From UBA7236 sp964463165 (lineage in GTDB: Bacteria; Bacteroidota; Bacteroidia; Chitinophagales; BACL12): a stretch of DNA of 64,000 bases. The notes below the pieces were generated by a model. The model saw only the letters and a list, made by a program, of their open reading frames with translations, ran no database searches and had not been told where the DNA came from. Made by a program: the position numbers and the translations under genes. Positions 17,864 to 27,676 of this stretch are shown piece after piece (the first letter of the stretch is position 1; every line of letters begins with the position of its first letter). The stretch spans positions 1 to 64,000 of the forward strand of contig CAYXBK010000008.1 in NCBI GenBank assembly GCA_964463165.1. Direction: 5' to 3'.

Positions 17864-19012
17864 TTAATGCAGTACCTGAAAACGGGTTGACATCACATCG
17901 GTATTTCCAGTGAGAGTTAAAAAATAAATACCATTTGTGAATGACTGGACATCCAAAATAAAATTGTCCAAAGTCTGTTGAGAAAGACTCTGTCGGGCTA
18001 CGACTCGACCATAGCTGTCGGTAATTAACATTGTTTCATAGGAATTATGAGAAGAGAGATTGATTTGAATTGTATGATTTGCAGGATTCGGTTGAACATT
18101 TAACGCCTGGGATGCAGCATCGCCCTGCACAACAATAATATTTGAATATTTAATTTGATGGTCCGTATCAACGAGGCGTAATCTGTAATAGGAATCAACT
18201 TTGAAATTGTCATCATAAAATTTATAATGTAAAGCGGATACTGAATTTCCTGCAGCTTGCACTGTTCCAATCGGCTCGAACGAAACTCCGTAATCGAGGC
18301 TTTTTTCAATTTCAAAATAGTCTGCGTTTTCCTCGCTGGAAGTTTCCCAGGAAAGTTCTGCAGTATTATCAGAGATTTGATTGCCTGTAAAACTCACAAG
18401 ACTGATAGGTAGCATGATCGGCATGGTGATCTTTACATTATCAAACCATGTGGTTTCCGAATTGCTGGTTGAAAAATCTCCCCTTATTTTAATAACTGAG
18501 AAAGTTGAGATAAAGCTCATAAAATCTGTATATGTTACAGCCGAACCTGCGAGATTGGTGTATTTCCATCCCGCTTCGCTTAAAGTGATCAGATAGGATA
18601 CCCATGTGTTTGCCGGAAGGGGATTCGATGGCGTATCGTAAACGATCCGGGTGCCGTCGCTTTTTACGATCATTACATCGCAGTCGCTGAATTGGCTTGC
18701 CGCTGAACCGTTTTGCTTGAGATCAAACGATAATGAACCACCATAATAGCTGGTAAGGTCGATATTAAATTCAGCCGGACTGTTATAATACCAAACACCA
18801 TTTGCATTATCTGTTACCTTAAAACATCCCAATGTATTTCCATTCACGCCGTTCCAGCCTTGCGGGCCGGGTGTAACGATGCAGGGAGATTCGCAGTAAG
18901 CTGTCCATCCGTCAAGGTCGGCACTGAAATCACTGAATGGTTGTGCGCTTGCTGTGTAAACGGTATAAACGAGGCAGACTTGTAGTAAACCGAGGCGTAG
19001 AGTATTTTTCAT
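17864..19012 (-). CDS. T9SS-sorted protein with laminin-B-like domain
   Basis: A 382-residue secreted protein with a signal peptide ending near ASA/QPF. Residues 25-200 resemble a laminin IV/B-type beta-sandwich (DFSADLDGWTAY, then GGSLSFDLKQNGS, FDNVKI). A fibronectin-like segment with AELSWETSSEENADYFEIEKS follows. The C-terminus is a T9SS sorting domain (QPNPANHTIQINL, then FTNGIYFLTL). Adhesion or carbohydrate binding is a guess. A good promoter lies at 19048-19079. Confidence 0.85.
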   Translation of the reverse strand: MKNTLRLGLLQVCLVYTVYTASAQPFSDFSADLDGWTAYCESPCIVTPGPQGWNGVNGNTLGCFKVTDNANGVWYYNSPAEFNIDLTSYYGGSLSFDLKQNGSAASQFSDCDVMIVKSDGTRIVYDTPSNPLPANTWVSYLITLSEAGWKYTNLAGSAVTYTDFMSFISTFSVIKIRGDFSTSNSETTWFDNVKITMPIMLPISLVSFTGNQISDNTAELSWETSSEENADYFEIEKSLDYGVSFEPIGTVQAAGNSVSALHYKFYDDNFKVDSYYRLRLVDTDHQIKYSNIIVVQGDAASQALNVQPNPANHTIQINLSSHNSYETMLITDSYGRVVARQSLSQQTLDNFILDVQSFTNGIYFLTLTGNTDVMSTRFQVLH

Positions 19013-19380
19013 GTGTGTGTATATTGTGACGATACCAATAGGGGCTTCAAATGTAATTCAGATTCTAAAACTGAGCAAATGATATTCAAATTTTTTATGA
19101 TATGTTCACAGAAAATTTACATTTTGGCGTTGTCTGTATTCGGGAGACGGGTCAAATGTTTTTCCTGTTTCTGTGATCTGCTTAATTTTCGGGTATTTAC
19201 GAAGAGTTTTCAGGCTTGGATTTAAGCGGGCGGAAAAAATTAAAGTGGTGCCAAAATCCCGTTTTGGGAGCCGATATACTTAACTGATAACAGGAATGTG
19301 GATTTTAAAAGCATGGATAGTTTTGCTTATTTGCCATTTTGATCAAAACATCCGATATTTGCACTCTTATTTAAAAAATT
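19013..19380. other. Intergenic region upstream of rpmB
   Basis: A 368-bp divergent gap. It holds the minus-strand promoter at 19048-19079. On the plus strand, GATATTTG about 25 bp before rpmB is one mismatch from TAnnTTTG and may serve the ribosomal protein genes. A 70-codon plus-strand frame at 19013-19225 has no recognisable features. I see no RNA gene or repeat array here. Confidence 0.5.
19048..19079 (-). promoter_or_regulatory. Bacteroidota-type promoter for the laminin-B-like gene
   Basis: On the minus strand, TTTG (19079-19076), 20 bp, then TACATTTG (19055-19048) fits the Bacteroidota primary sigma pattern TTTG-N19/20-TAnnTTTG. It predicts a leader of about 28 bases before the ATG at 19012. 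Confidence 0.6.
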
Positions 19381-19623
19381 ATGTCAAGAGTTTGCGATTT
19401 AACAGGGAAAAAGACGGTTTCAGGCAACAATGTGAGCCATTCAAACCATAAGTCGAGACGGAAGTTTTATCCGAATCTCCAGGAAAAAAAATTCTATATT
19501 CCTGAAGAAAACCGCTGGGTAACTTTAAAAGTTGCGGCATCAACCCTCAAAACCATTAGTAAACACGGCCTTACAGCATATGTAAAAAAGTTGCGCAGCA
19601 AGGGTGTGAAAGTGGATTTCTAA
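19381..19623 (+). CDS. rpmB: 50S ribosomal protein L28
   Basis: An 80-residue ribosomal protein of the large subunit. The N-terminus MSRVCDLTGKK and the core NNVSHSNHKSRRKFYPNLQ are diagnostic. Only one cysteine remains, so it is the form without a zinc ribbon. It is first in the rpmB-rpmG-DUF4295-ftsY run, 18 bp before rpmG. Confidence 0.98.
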   Translation: MSRVCDLTGKKTVSGNNVSHSNHKSRRKFYPNLQEKKFYIPEENRWVTLKVAASTLKTISKHGLTAYVKKLRSKGVKVDF

Positions 19624-19641
19624 TTATCAATCATTACAACA

Positions 19642-19830
19642 ATGGCTAAGAAAAGTAAAGGAAACAGAATTCAGGTAATTCTTGAATGCACCGAACAGAA
19701 AAACACCGATGTGGCCGGCATCAGCAGGTATATCACTACCAAAAGCCGCCGCAATACACCAGACAGGATTGAATTCAAAAAATATAATCCCTATCTGAAA
19801 AAAGTAACTGTTCACAAAGAGATTAAATAA
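19642..19830 (+). CDS. rpmG: 50S ribosomal protein L33
   Basis: A 62-residue ribosomal protein. MAKKSKGNRIQVILECTE, TTKSRRNTPDRIEFKKYNP and the Lys-rich end match L33. It has a single Cys, so it is the zinc-free form. It lies between rpmB and the DUF4295 gene with short spacers, as is usual in Bacteroidota. Confidence 0.98.
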   Translation: MAKKSKGNRIQVILECTEQKNTDVAGISRYITTKSRRNTPDRIEFKKYNPYLKKVTVHKEIK

Positions 19831-19854
19831 ATTCATCCATAAAATTGATTCATT

Positions 19855-20031
19855 ATGGGAAAAGTAAGTAAAAACGCCCGTGTTGCCGTAAAAGGTAAAA
19901 TTTCTGGAGGCGGTAAAGAAATGGTAAAAGTGATCGTAACAGAAAAATCACCAAAAACCGGTGCATATATTTTTAAAGAAAGAATTGTGCACAAAGACAA
20001 AGTGCAGGATATTCTGAAAGGTAACGCCTGA
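19855..20031 (+). CDS. DUF4295 small protein
   Basis: A 58-residue basic protein: it begins MGKVSKNARVAVKG and contains KVIVTEKSPKTGAYIFKE, the hallmark of the DUF4295 family found directly after rpmG in Bacteroidota. The function is unknown, but constant linkage to ribosomal protein genes suggests a ribosome-related role. The ATG lies 24 bp after the rpmG stop and the TGA is at 20029-20031. Confidence 0.92.
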   Translation: MGKVSKNARVAVKGKISGGGKEMVKVIVTEKSPKTGAYIFKERIVHKDKVQDILKGNA

Positions 20032-20035
20032 TCAT

Positions 20036-20054
20036 CTTGCTCCAATGGAGCAAG
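20036..20054 (+). terminator. Stem-loop after DUF4295
   Basis: CTTGCTCC (20036-20043) pairs with GGAGCAAG (20047-20054) across a three-base loop. No T-run follows, so by itself it is more likely a 3'-end stabiliser ahead of the terminator at 20074. Confidence 0.5.
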
Positions 20055-20073
20055 ATATATGAATAAATCATTC

Positions 20074-20104
20074 AAAAGCTTCTATAACAGTAGAGGCTTT
20101 TTTT
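20074..20104 (+). terminator. Intrinsic terminator after the rpmB-rpmG-DUF4295 unit
   Basis: GCTTCTA pairs with TAGAGGC (one G-T pair), is flanked by AAAA, and is followed by TTTTTTT at 20098-20104. It separates the ribosomal genes from ftsY. Confidence 0.75.
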
Positions 20105-20166
20105 GTTAGTGAACTAAAACTGATGGAAAAGACTCCCGTCTTTATACCAACCGACTAAATTCAGAA

Positions 20167-21117
20167 ATGGGAATTTTTAATATTTTCAAAAAAGAACAGA
20201 AAGAAGATCTCAATAAAGGCCTCGAAAAAACGAAGCAGAGTATTTTTTCACGCATCACAAAAGCAATTGCCGGAAAAAGCAAAGTGGATGATGACTTTCT
20301 TGATGAACTGGAAGATATCCTGATTTCAAGTGATGTGGGTGTTGATACAACAGTAAAAATTATCAACAGGTTAAATAAACGAGTATCACGTGATAAATTT
20401 TTCGGAACAGATGAACTCAATGCAATTTTGAAAGATGAAATCGTAAATCTTCTTTCAGAAAATAATACGCCGGATTATGAAGATTTTATAATACCGGAAG
20501 GAAAGAAACCATATATCATTTTAATTGTCGGTGTAAATGGTGTCGGAAAAACGACAACGATTGGTAAACTTGCTTATCAATTTAAAAATAAAGGTTACAA
20601 TGTTTTATTAGGCGCAGCGGATACGTTCAGAGCTGCTGCTGTAGACCAACTTACTATTTGGTCAGAACGGGTCGGTGTACCGATCATCAAGCAAAGCATG
20701 GGTGCCGATCCTGCCGCCGTTGCATTTGATACGGTGAATGCTGCACAAAAACAAAATTCGGATATTGTATTAATTGATACTGCCGGACGATTGCATAATA
20801 AAATAAATCTCATGAATGAATTAACGAAGATCAAACGTGTGATTCAAAAAGTATATCCGGATGCGCCGCATGATGTGTTGCTGGTGCTGGATGCTTCTAC
20901 CGGACAAAATGCAATTGAGCAGGCGAAACAATTCACCGCTGCCACCGACGTAACAGCAATTGCTTTGACAAAACTCGATGGAACAGCAAAAGGCGGCGTT
21001 GTGATCGGAATTGCAGATCAGTTTAAAATTCCTGTGAAATATATCGGCGTTGGTGAAAAAGTACATCAATTACAGGTTTTTAATAAAGCGGAATTTGTGG
21101 ATTCGCTGTTTAGTTGA
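20167..21117 (+). CDS. ftsY: Signal recognition particle receptor FtsY
   Basis: SRP-receptor GTPase that docks ribosome-nascent-chain-SRP complexes at the inner membrane. It has 316 residues and lacks the long acidic A domain of E. coli. It has the NG domain: N domain to about 100, G1 GVNGVGKTTT near 121-131, the DTFRAAA insertion-box motif, DTAGRLH (G3), TKLDGTAKGG (G4/G5 region) and a VGEKVHQLQVF end. It follows the ribosomal protein unit and precedes rimO, a common order in this phylum. Confidence 0.97.
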   Translation: MGIFNIFKKEQKEDLNKGLEKTKQSIFSRITKAIAGKSKVDDDFLDELEDILISSDVGVDTTVKIINRLNKRVSRDKFFGTDELNAILKDEIVNLLSENNTPDYEDFIIPEGKKPYIILIVGVNGVGKTTTIGKLAYQFKNKGYNVLLGAADTFRAAAVDQLTIWSERVGVPIIKQSMGADPAAVAFDTVNAAQKQNSDIVLIDTAGRLHNKINLMNELTKIKRVIQKVYPDAPHDVLLVLDASTGQNAIEQAKQFTAATDVTAIALTKLDGTAKGGVVIGIADQFKIPVKYIGVGEKVHQLQVFNKAEFVDSLFS

Positions 21118-21205
21118 GCATGCATGAAGGAGTCAGGAAAAGGATTCTGTGTCAAAAGAATCATAATTAAAGAAATCATTCACAAAAGCATCAGTAACAA
21201 AAGAC

Positions 21206-21253
21206 GTGAAAACATGAACACTCGAACACATGAACACTCAGGCAATTGAAAAC
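21206..21253 (+). repeat. Period-8 array (unit like ATGAACAC) leading into rimO
   Basis: Six in-phase 8-bp units: GTGAAAAC, ATGAACAC, TCGAACAC, ATGAACAC, TCAGGCAA, TTGAAAAC. The last unit begins with the TTG used as the rimO start. The same unit family occurs at 42153-42200, ahead of parA. Confidence 0.75.
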
Positions 21254-22556
21254 AAAAACAAAAAATAATAAAGTAAATATTATCACGCTTGGCTGCAGTA
21301 AAAATACGGTCGACAGTGAAGTGATTCTTTCGCAGTTAAAAGCGAATGATATTGATGCTTACCATGAGCGTGAAAAAGATGATGCAAATATTATCATAAT
21401 TAATACATGCGGATTTATTGATAATGCAAAACAGGAAAGTATTAATACAATTCTGCAATACAGTGAGGCAAAACAACTTGGTGAAATTGAAAAATTATAC
21501 GTCACCGGTTGCCTGAGTCACCGCTATAAAGATGAACTTGAATTGGAAATTCCAAATGTGGATGCATGGTTCGGCACAATGGAACTCCCCGCTTTATTAA
21601 AAAAATTCAACGCGGATTATAAACATGAATTGATAGGAGAACGCAGCTTATCTACACCAGGTCATTATGCATATGTAAAAATCTCCGAGGGATGCAACCG
21701 GACATGTGCTTTCTGTGCAATTCCATTAATGCGGGGCGGACATGTTTCCAAGCCCGTTGAAGAAATTGTCAAGGAAGCAAAATATCTAGCGTCTATCGGT
21801 GTAAAGGAAATCATGCTGATTGCACAGGAATTAACTTATTATGGCCTGGATATTTACAAAAAACGATCGCTGCCTGAATTATTATATGCATTAAATGAAA
21901 TTGAAGGAATTGAATGGATCCGTTTGCATTATGCATATCCTTCAAAATTCCCGCTCGAAATAATTGATGCAATGAAAGCATGCGATAAAGTATGCAATTA
22001 CCTGGATATGCCGTTGCAACATGCAGCCGATCCGATCCTGGCGACAATGAATCGACAGATCACCCGGAAAGAAACTATTGAATTGATAGGTCAGATCAGA
22101 AAAAGAATTCCGGATATCACTTTACGCACCACCATGCTTGTCGGATTTCCGGGAGAAACTGAGAAAGATATCGATGATCTGATTGAATTTATTGAATTGA
22201 TCCGTTTCGATCGTCTGGGTGTATTTACCTATTCGCATGAAGAAGGAACAAGTGGTTATTTGCTCGAGGATACTATTCCTGAAGAAGTGAAACAGGAGCG
22301 TGCGGCAAGAGTAATGGAAGCGCAACAAACCATTTCCGCAGAAATCAATCAGAAAAAAATAAGCAAAACATATAAGACAATTATCGACCGGAAAGAAGGG
22401 AATTATTTTATCGGCCGCACCGAAGCCGATTCACCCGAAGTGGATAATGAAGTACTGATTGATGCATCTGCCCATTATCTTCGTATTGGTGATTTTGCCG
22501 AAATAAAAATTATACACGCGGAAGAATTTGATCTTTATGGAGAATCCATGCTTTAA
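21246..22556 (+). CDS. rimO: Ribosomal protein S12 methylthiotransferase RimO
   Basis: Radical SAM enzyme that adds a methylthio group to an Asp of ribosomal protein S12. It has 436 residues: the N-terminal UPF0004 cluster (LGCSKNTVDSE, NTCGF, GCLSHRY), the radical SAM motif C150-x3-C154-x2-C157 (CNRTCAFCAIP), and a TRAM domain at the end (FAEIKIIHAEEFDLYGE). LGCSKN and MRGGHVSKP point to RimO rather than MiaB. The only workable start is TTG at 21246; the nearby ATG at 21230 is out of frame and soon hits TAA. The start lies in a period-8 array. Confidence 0.94.
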   Translation: MKTKTKNNKVNIITLGCSKNTVDSEVILSQLKANDIDAYHEREKDDANIIIINTCGFIDNAKQESINTILQYSEAKQLGEIEKLYVTGCLSHRYKDELELEIPNVDAWFGTMELPALLKKFNADYKHELIGERSLSTPGHYAYVKISEGCNRTCAFCAIPLMRGGHVSKPVEEIVKEAKYLASIGVKEIMLIAQELTYYGLDIYKKRSLPELLYALNEIEGIEWIRLHYAYPSKFPLEIIDAMKACDKVCNYLDMPLQHAADPILATMNRQITRKETIELIGQIRKRIPDITLRTTMLVGFPGETEKDIDDLIEFIELIRFDRLGVFTYSHEEGTSGYLLEDTIPEEVKQERAARVMEAQQTISAEINQKKISKTYKTIIDRKEGNYFIGRTEADSPEVDNEVLIDASAHYLRIGDFAEIKIIHAEEFDLYGESML

Positions 22557-22589
22557 TTTATACAACAATCGTTTTTGATTTACCCTATT

Positions 22590-24176
22590 ATGAAGGTGTC
22601 GAAACTTACTTATCAGGAAACCGGTGCATTTGCATCCATTGTTCTCGATTACCTTTCCGGAAATGAAAATCTCAAGCCGTTTTATAAATACCCGCCTGAA
22701 ACGGAATCATTTTTAAAAGCAATTGAAGATAAAAAAAACGAAGAGCTCGACAGAGATTTGCTTTTCAGTGTTTTGCAAAGCCAATATCAGGGATTTCAAA
22801 TAAATGAAAGCGTAAAAACAAATATTGAGTTATTCAGAAATAAAAACACCTTCTGTATCGTAACGGCCCATCAGCTGAATATTTTTACGGGCCCCTTATA
22901 TGTAATTTACAAAACTATTTCAGTCATTAATCTTAGCAGGCATCTAAAAGAAAATTATCCGCAATATAATTTCATTCCGGTATTCTGGCTCGGCAGTGAG
23001 GACCATGATTTTGAAGAAATAAATCATGTAAATTTATTTGGTAAAACATATACCTGGGAAAATAATCAGGGCGGCGCCTGTGGTTCGTATGATCCGCATA
23101 CTCTTCAAGCATTGCTGGAAGAATTAAAACCTGTAATCGGCGAATCGGAAAATGGAAAATATATGTATGATCTATTTTCTGCCGCTTATCTCAATTATCC
23201 CACACTTGCAAAATCAGCACGCTATTATTTAAATCAATTGTTCGGAGAAAAAGGCCTTGTTGTTGTTGATGGAGATGATATTGAATTGAAGAAAATCTGT
23301 TCCGCAATTGTGGAAGATGAGATCATGCATAAGGTCTCCAATAAAATCGTAAGCAAAACAATTTCCGATTTAAATTACGATTCTCAGGCACATCCCCGTG
23401 ACATTAATTTATTCTACCTCAGGGATAAAATGCGTGAGCGCATCGTGCAGGAGCAAAATGATTTTCATATCAACAACACCGAAATAAAAGTAAGTTTTGA
23501 CGAAATGCTCACCGAACTCGATGAACATCCTGAGCGGTTTAGCCCAAATGTAATTTTACGGCCCGTGTTTCAGCAAAAGGTGTTACCCTCCATTGCTTAT
23601 ATCGGTGGCGGAAGCGAGATCGCTTATTGGCTGCAACTAAAATCATTGTTTGAACATTTCCATATTCAGTTTCCGGTTCTGGTTTTGCGCAGTTCTTTAT
23701 TGGTGATTGAATCGGCAGGAACAAAAAAAATGAAGAAACTGAATTTGTCGTTCAGCGATCTGTTTCTGCCGGAAGAGGATCTGATCAAAAAATATCTCCG
23801 GGAAAATGCAGGCGAATTATTCAGCCTTGCATCCGAAAAAGCGGAATTGCAGAATCTTTTTCAGCGCATCCTCAGCAAAGCGCTCCTTGCTGATCCATCG
23901 CTTGATAAAGCTGTTTTGGCGGAACAACAAAATACATTGAATTCGATTGAGAAACTGGAATCAAAATTTGTGAAGTCGCAAAAGACAAAATCAGAAAACG
24001 AAGTGAATATGCTGCGGGCGATCAAACAGAAATTATTTCCCGGGGGCAGCTTGCAGGAGCGAACGGATAACTTCATACCTCTTTACATCAAATTCGGGAA
24101 TACTTTTTTCGATGCACTCTATGCTGCAATCGATCCTCTCGACAGGCGTTTTACGATACTTTCGGAAGAAGAATAG
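22590..24176 (+). CDS. bshC: Bacillithiol biosynthesis cysteine-adding enzyme BshC
   Basis: Last step of bacillithiol synthesis, adding cysteine to GlcN-malate. It has 528 residues from the ATG at 22590; the frame allows a Met five codons earlier. The family signatures VTAHQLNIFTGPLYVIYK (near 90) and VFWLGSEDHDFEEIN (near 130) are present, then LRDKMRERI, RPVFQQKVLPSIAYIGGGSEIAYW, and a C-terminal coiled coil (QNTLNSIEKLESKFVKSQ). It indicates that this organism uses bacillithiol as a low-molecular-weight thiol. bshA and bshB are not in the window. Confidence 0.94.
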   Translation: MKVSKLTYQETGAFASIVLDYLSGNENLKPFYKYPPETESFLKAIEDKKNEELDRDLLFSVLQSQYQGFQINESVKTNIELFRNKNTFCIVTAHQLNIFTGPLYVIYKTISVINLSRHLKENYPQYNFIPVFWLGSEDHDFEEINHVNLFGKTYTWENNQGGACGSYDPHTLQALLEELKPVIGESENGKYMYDLFSAAYLNYPTLAKSARYYLNQLFGEKGLVVVDGDDIELKKICSAIVEDEIMHKVSNKIVSKTISDLNYDSQAHPRDINLFYLRDKMRERIVQEQNDFHINNTEIKVSFDEMLTELDEHPERFSPNVILRPVFQQKVLPSIAYIGGGSEIAYWLQLKSLFEHFHIQFPVLVLRSSLLVIESAGTKKMKKLNLSFSDLFLPEEDLIKKYLRENAGELFSLASEKAELQNLFQRILSKALLADPSLDKAVLAEQQNTLNSIEKLESKFVKSQKTKSENEVNMLRAIKQKLFPGGSLQERTDNFIPLYIKFGNTFFDALYAAIDPLDRRFTILSEEE

Positions 24177-24271
24177 GAATTCCACAAAAAATGCCTATTT
24201 TTTGGAGGTGAAAGCACAACCGAAACGGTAAAACAGCAATCTTTAATTAAGGATTTCCCTTTTATACATTT

Positions 24272-27200
24272 ATGTCATCACAGAAAATCAATTTAACGGC
24301 GCAGCAGTTTCCCGATCTCGATCTGATCGGCTTGCCGGTATTGATCATCGACCATGCTTTTCGCATCCTGTATGCAAATCAGAAACTTAAAGTCTTATTG
24401 GAATCCGCCGGAACCGGGAACGACATATTTCCGATCAATAGTTTGTTTTCCGTTTTTCAGGGGCTTGATGAAAAATCAAATGAGATTGCGCCTTTAATCG
24501 CAGATGAGTTTCACGACGGGCAGATCATCATTCATACGATGCATCTGAACAATCAGAATTTGATTTTTGACCTGTATTTTTCGCGATATAAAACAAATAA
24601 TGTAAAAGGAGATTTTTTCCTCGTCACTTGTCTCGATGTTACAGAACGTGAAGCTGAATTTATGCATCATAAGGAGATCAGTGAGCAGCATACCATTTTT
24701 CTTGACCATACAACAACCGCAGTAATCATTCATCAGAATGGCATTATAAAATATTCAAATGCCAGAGCCGACAGGTTAGCTGGCGCCGCAGATGGAAAAT
24801 CAATTACGGGTATGGAAATCTGGCAATTTGTATCTGCTGAATTCCGGACAATTGCTGCCGAGCGGATTAAACAAATATTGCAGGGCGGGGGTGTTGCAGA
24901 ACCAATTGAAGAAAGATTCATCAGAATCGACGGGTCGGTGTTTGATGTGGAAGTACTTGCATTTCCAGTGAATTATCAGGGTGGTTTTGCAATTAAAACA
25001 ATGTTTAATGATATTACGGAAAGAAAAACCGCGGAGAGAAAATTACTTGCGAGCCGGCAGCAATATTATAATCTTGTTGAAAATTTAAATGACGTTGTTT
25101 TTCAAACAGATGAAAATGCGGTATTTATTTATCTGAATTCTTCATGGGAAAAATTAACAGGGTATGCAATCCAGGAAACTCTTGGAAAATCCTGCTTTGA
25201 ATTTTTATTTCATCCAAACGACACAAACTCATTTTACCAGAAAGTCCGGCGGCTCGTTATTGGCGGTGTTGATGAATTTGTTTATGATTTGCTTCTTCGG
25301 CATAAGAACGGCGAAAAACGATATGTGGAAGTGAGCCTCCGGCCTGTTATTGGAGAGGAAAATATTATTACAGGCATCAGCGGACTCATCAGTGATATTC
25401 ATCAGAAAAAACTTGCCGATATGGAAGTGAAGGAAATTCACAAAAAAGTGAAATTCCATCAGTCCGTATTACTCAATCTGACAAAGGATCCTGCGATCAT
25501 CAGCGGAGATTTTAATACTGCGATTAAAAACATTGCCTTTATTGCAGCAAGCACACTCAAAATAAGCAGCCTCAGTATATGGAGGTTTACGCATAATGAT
25601 ACACAACTCGATGTGCTGGTAAATTATAATAATAGCTTCAATGTATTTGAAGAATGTGTTTCATTAAAGCGTGAAGATTATCCGGTTTATTTTGATTCGC
25701 AATTACGTGAAGCGGTTATTGCTGTAGAAGATGTGTATGCCGAACCGTTAATTGCGGAATTTATAACGCCGTATTTAAAACCGAAAGGAATTGTTTCACT
25801 GATGGATGTGATTATTTCCCGTGGTGAAGAAATATTCGGTGTTATTTGTTTTGAGCAAACAGGACAATTGCGCAAGTGGTCGGTTGAAGAGCAATCGTTT
25901 GCCCGCTCGCTGGCGGATTTTATTTCGCTTGCATATGAAACGCATATCAGAAGTGAAATTCAAAATCAATTGCTTGAAAGTGAAAAGCGTCTTGAAATGG
26001 TATTGAAGGGGGCAGATGTGGGTACCTGGGATTATGATTTCAGGGAAGACAGGATGGTGCACAACAAGCGCTGGGCAGAAATGCTCGGTTATTCTTTTGA
26101 GCATACGGAAGTGAATTTGCAATTCGGAGAGAAATTAGTGCATCCCGACGATCTTGCAGAAGCAAGAGAAATTTTCAGAAAACATGTGAGCGGAGAAACA
26201 CCTGTATATGAAACAGTGTACCGCATGTTATCGAGTTCCGGTGAATGGCGCTATATACAAGACAAAGGACGAGTTGTTGAATGGGACAGGGAAGGAAAAC
26301 CATTAAGAGCTTCCGGTATTCAACTTGATATTACGCCTTTGAAATTATATGAACAACAAATAATTCAGCAACGGATCTTTTTAAATCAGATAATTAATGC
26401 GATCCCGAACCTGATTTATGTAAAAAATAAAAATCAGCGTTTTGTTGTTGTGAACAACGCTTTTGCAGGATTTTTAGGAGAGGATCCCGAAAGTTTGATG
26501 CAATATGAAAATTACGATGCATTCATCCACCGCAAAACATTGCAGAATTTATTTGATCAGGACGACGAAATATTTATTTCCGGTAAACCGGTTTTTATTC
26601 CGGGAAAAGAAATCTTTAATGAATTTACCGGTGTGAAGCACTGGATGCAGATGATCAAGGTGCCATTGCTCGATGCAAATGGAACGATCACGGAAATATT
26701 ATCGGTGGCTACGGATATAACAGAACTTAAGCATAATGAATATGAACTCGAGCAACTGAATAATCTACTTGAAATAAAAGTAAAAGAGCGCACCGCCATG
26801 CTCGAGTCTGCCAATACCGAGCTTGAAACATTTAATTATTCCGTTTCACATGATTTGCGTACACCATTGCGCACAATCGATATTTTCGCTTATTTCCTCG
26901 AAAAGAATTACAGCGATAAAGTTGATGCGGAAGGGCTCACGCATTTAAATCAAATCAGGAGCAGTATCATTAAGATGAGTAACCTGATTGATAATCTGCT
27001 CATCTTTTCGAAAATCGGAAAAACAACTTTGTCTGTTGATACAATCGCTGCTGAGACTTTAATTGAAGATGTGCTCGCTGAATTTCAGGAAACAACAGAT
27101 ATTTCAAAAGTGGAAATACGCATCGGCGCATTGCCCGAAATCAAGGGTGATTATTTTTTAATGCGACAGGCATTTATCAACCTGATATCAAATGCAATTA

Positions 27201-27481
27201 AATTTACACGAACACGGGTAAATCCCCTTATCGTGTTTGAGGGTTATACTGAAAATAATGCAGTTGTAATTTCGATTGCAGATAATGGCGTTGGTTTTAG
27301 CATGGAACTCAAGGATAAATTATTCCAGGCATTTAAACGACTGCACAGTGATGAAAAATTTGAAGGCACCGGCGTGGGCCTCGCAATTGTTGAGCGTATC
27401 ATAAAGCGGCACAATGGAAAAGTTTGGGCCGAAAGTGAGGAAGACAAAGGTTCGGTGTTCTATTTACAACTTCCCGCCTGA
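24272..27481 (+). CDS. Orphan multi-PAS/GAF sensor histidine kinase
   Basis: A 1069-residue cytoplasmic kinase with no membrane segments. Order: a degenerate PAS (about 10-120), PAS (140-265), PAS (268-385), GAF (395-560), PAS_3 type (575-700), PAS (705-825), coiled linker, HisKA with phospho-acceptor His860 in YSVSHDLRTPLR, then HATPase with N box FINLISNAIKFTR, G1 IADNGVGF and G2 GTGVGLAIVERII. The single-HisKA ending resembles bacteriophytochrome-type kinases. No response regulator is adjacent, so the partner is elsewhere. The ligand is unknown. Confidence 0.93.
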   Translation: MSSQKINLTAQQFPDLDLIGLPVLIIDHAFRILYANQKLKVLLESAGTGNDIFPINSLFSVFQGLDEKSNEIAPLIADEFHDGQIIIHTMHLNNQNLIFDLYFSRYKTNNVKGDFFLVTCLDVTEREAEFMHHKEISEQHTIFLDHTTTAVIIHQNGIIKYSNARADRLAGAADGKSITGMEIWQFVSAEFRTIAAERIKQILQGGGVAEPIEERFIRIDGSVFDVEVLAFPVNYQGGFAIKTMFNDITERKTAERKLLASRQQYYNLVENLNDVVFQTDENAVFIYLNSSWEKLTGYAIQETLGKSCFEFLFHPNDTNSFYQKVRRLVIGGVDEFVYDLLLRHKNGEKRYVEVSLRPVIGEENIITGISGLISDIHQKKLADMEVKEIHKKVKFHQSVLLNLTKDPAIISGDFNTAIKNIAFIAASTLKISSLSIWRFTHNDTQLDVLVNYNNSFNVFEECVSLKREDYPVYFDSQLREAVIAVEDVYAEPLIAEFITPYLKPKGIVSLMDVIISRGEEIFGVICFEQTGQLRKWSVEEQSFARSLADFISLAYETHIRSEIQNQLLESEKRLEMVLKGADVGTWDYDFREDRMVHNKRWAEMLGYSFEHTEVNLQFGEKLVHPDDLAEAREIFRKHVSGETPVYETVYRMLSSSGEWRYIQDKGRVVEWDREGKPLRASGIQLDITPLKLYEQQIIQQRIFLNQIINAIPNLIYVKNKNQRFVVVNNAFAGFLGEDPESLMQYENYDAFIHRKTLQNLFDQDDEIFISGKPVFIPGKEIFNEFTGVKHWMQMIKVPLLDANGTITEILSVATDITELKHNEYELEQLNNLLEIKVKERTAMLESANTELETFNYSVSHDLRTPLRTIDIFAYFLEKNYSDKVDAEGLTHLNQIRSSIIKMSNLIDNLLIFSKIGKTTLSVDTIAAETLIEDVLAEFQETTDISKVEIRIGALPEIKGDYFLMRQAFINLISNAIKFTRTRVNPLIVFEGYTENNAVVISIADNGVGFSMELKDKLFQAFKRLHSDEKFEGTGVGLAIVERIIKRHNGKVWAESEEDKGSVFYLQLPA

Positions 27482-27530
27482 GAGAAATAAATAGTCAAAT
27501 TCATTTCATTCTTTTTATTTTGCGCTTTAA

Positions 27531-27590
27531 ACCGGAATGGTGGAACTGGTCCGCCGTACGGCGGACGTTTCAGTGGCGGATGGCTTCACG
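27531..27590 (+). pseudogene. Degenerate tRNA-Leu 5' half, copy 1
   Basis: It shares the acceptor strand, D-arm start, ACGTTTCAG and GGCTTCACG with the true tRNA, but AGACACGC is replaced by CCGCCGTACGGCGG, and the T arm and 3' acceptor strand are missing. It cannot fold into a tRNA. The substituted segment lies within the 18-bp palindrome at 27549-27566. Confidence 0.8.
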
Positions 27591-27676
27591 CCTATGAAGA
27601 TATCTAATTATTTATTCTATCCTATTTATTTACCCTTTCGTTAAAACAATAATCTTTAATTATTTTTGCTGCAATT

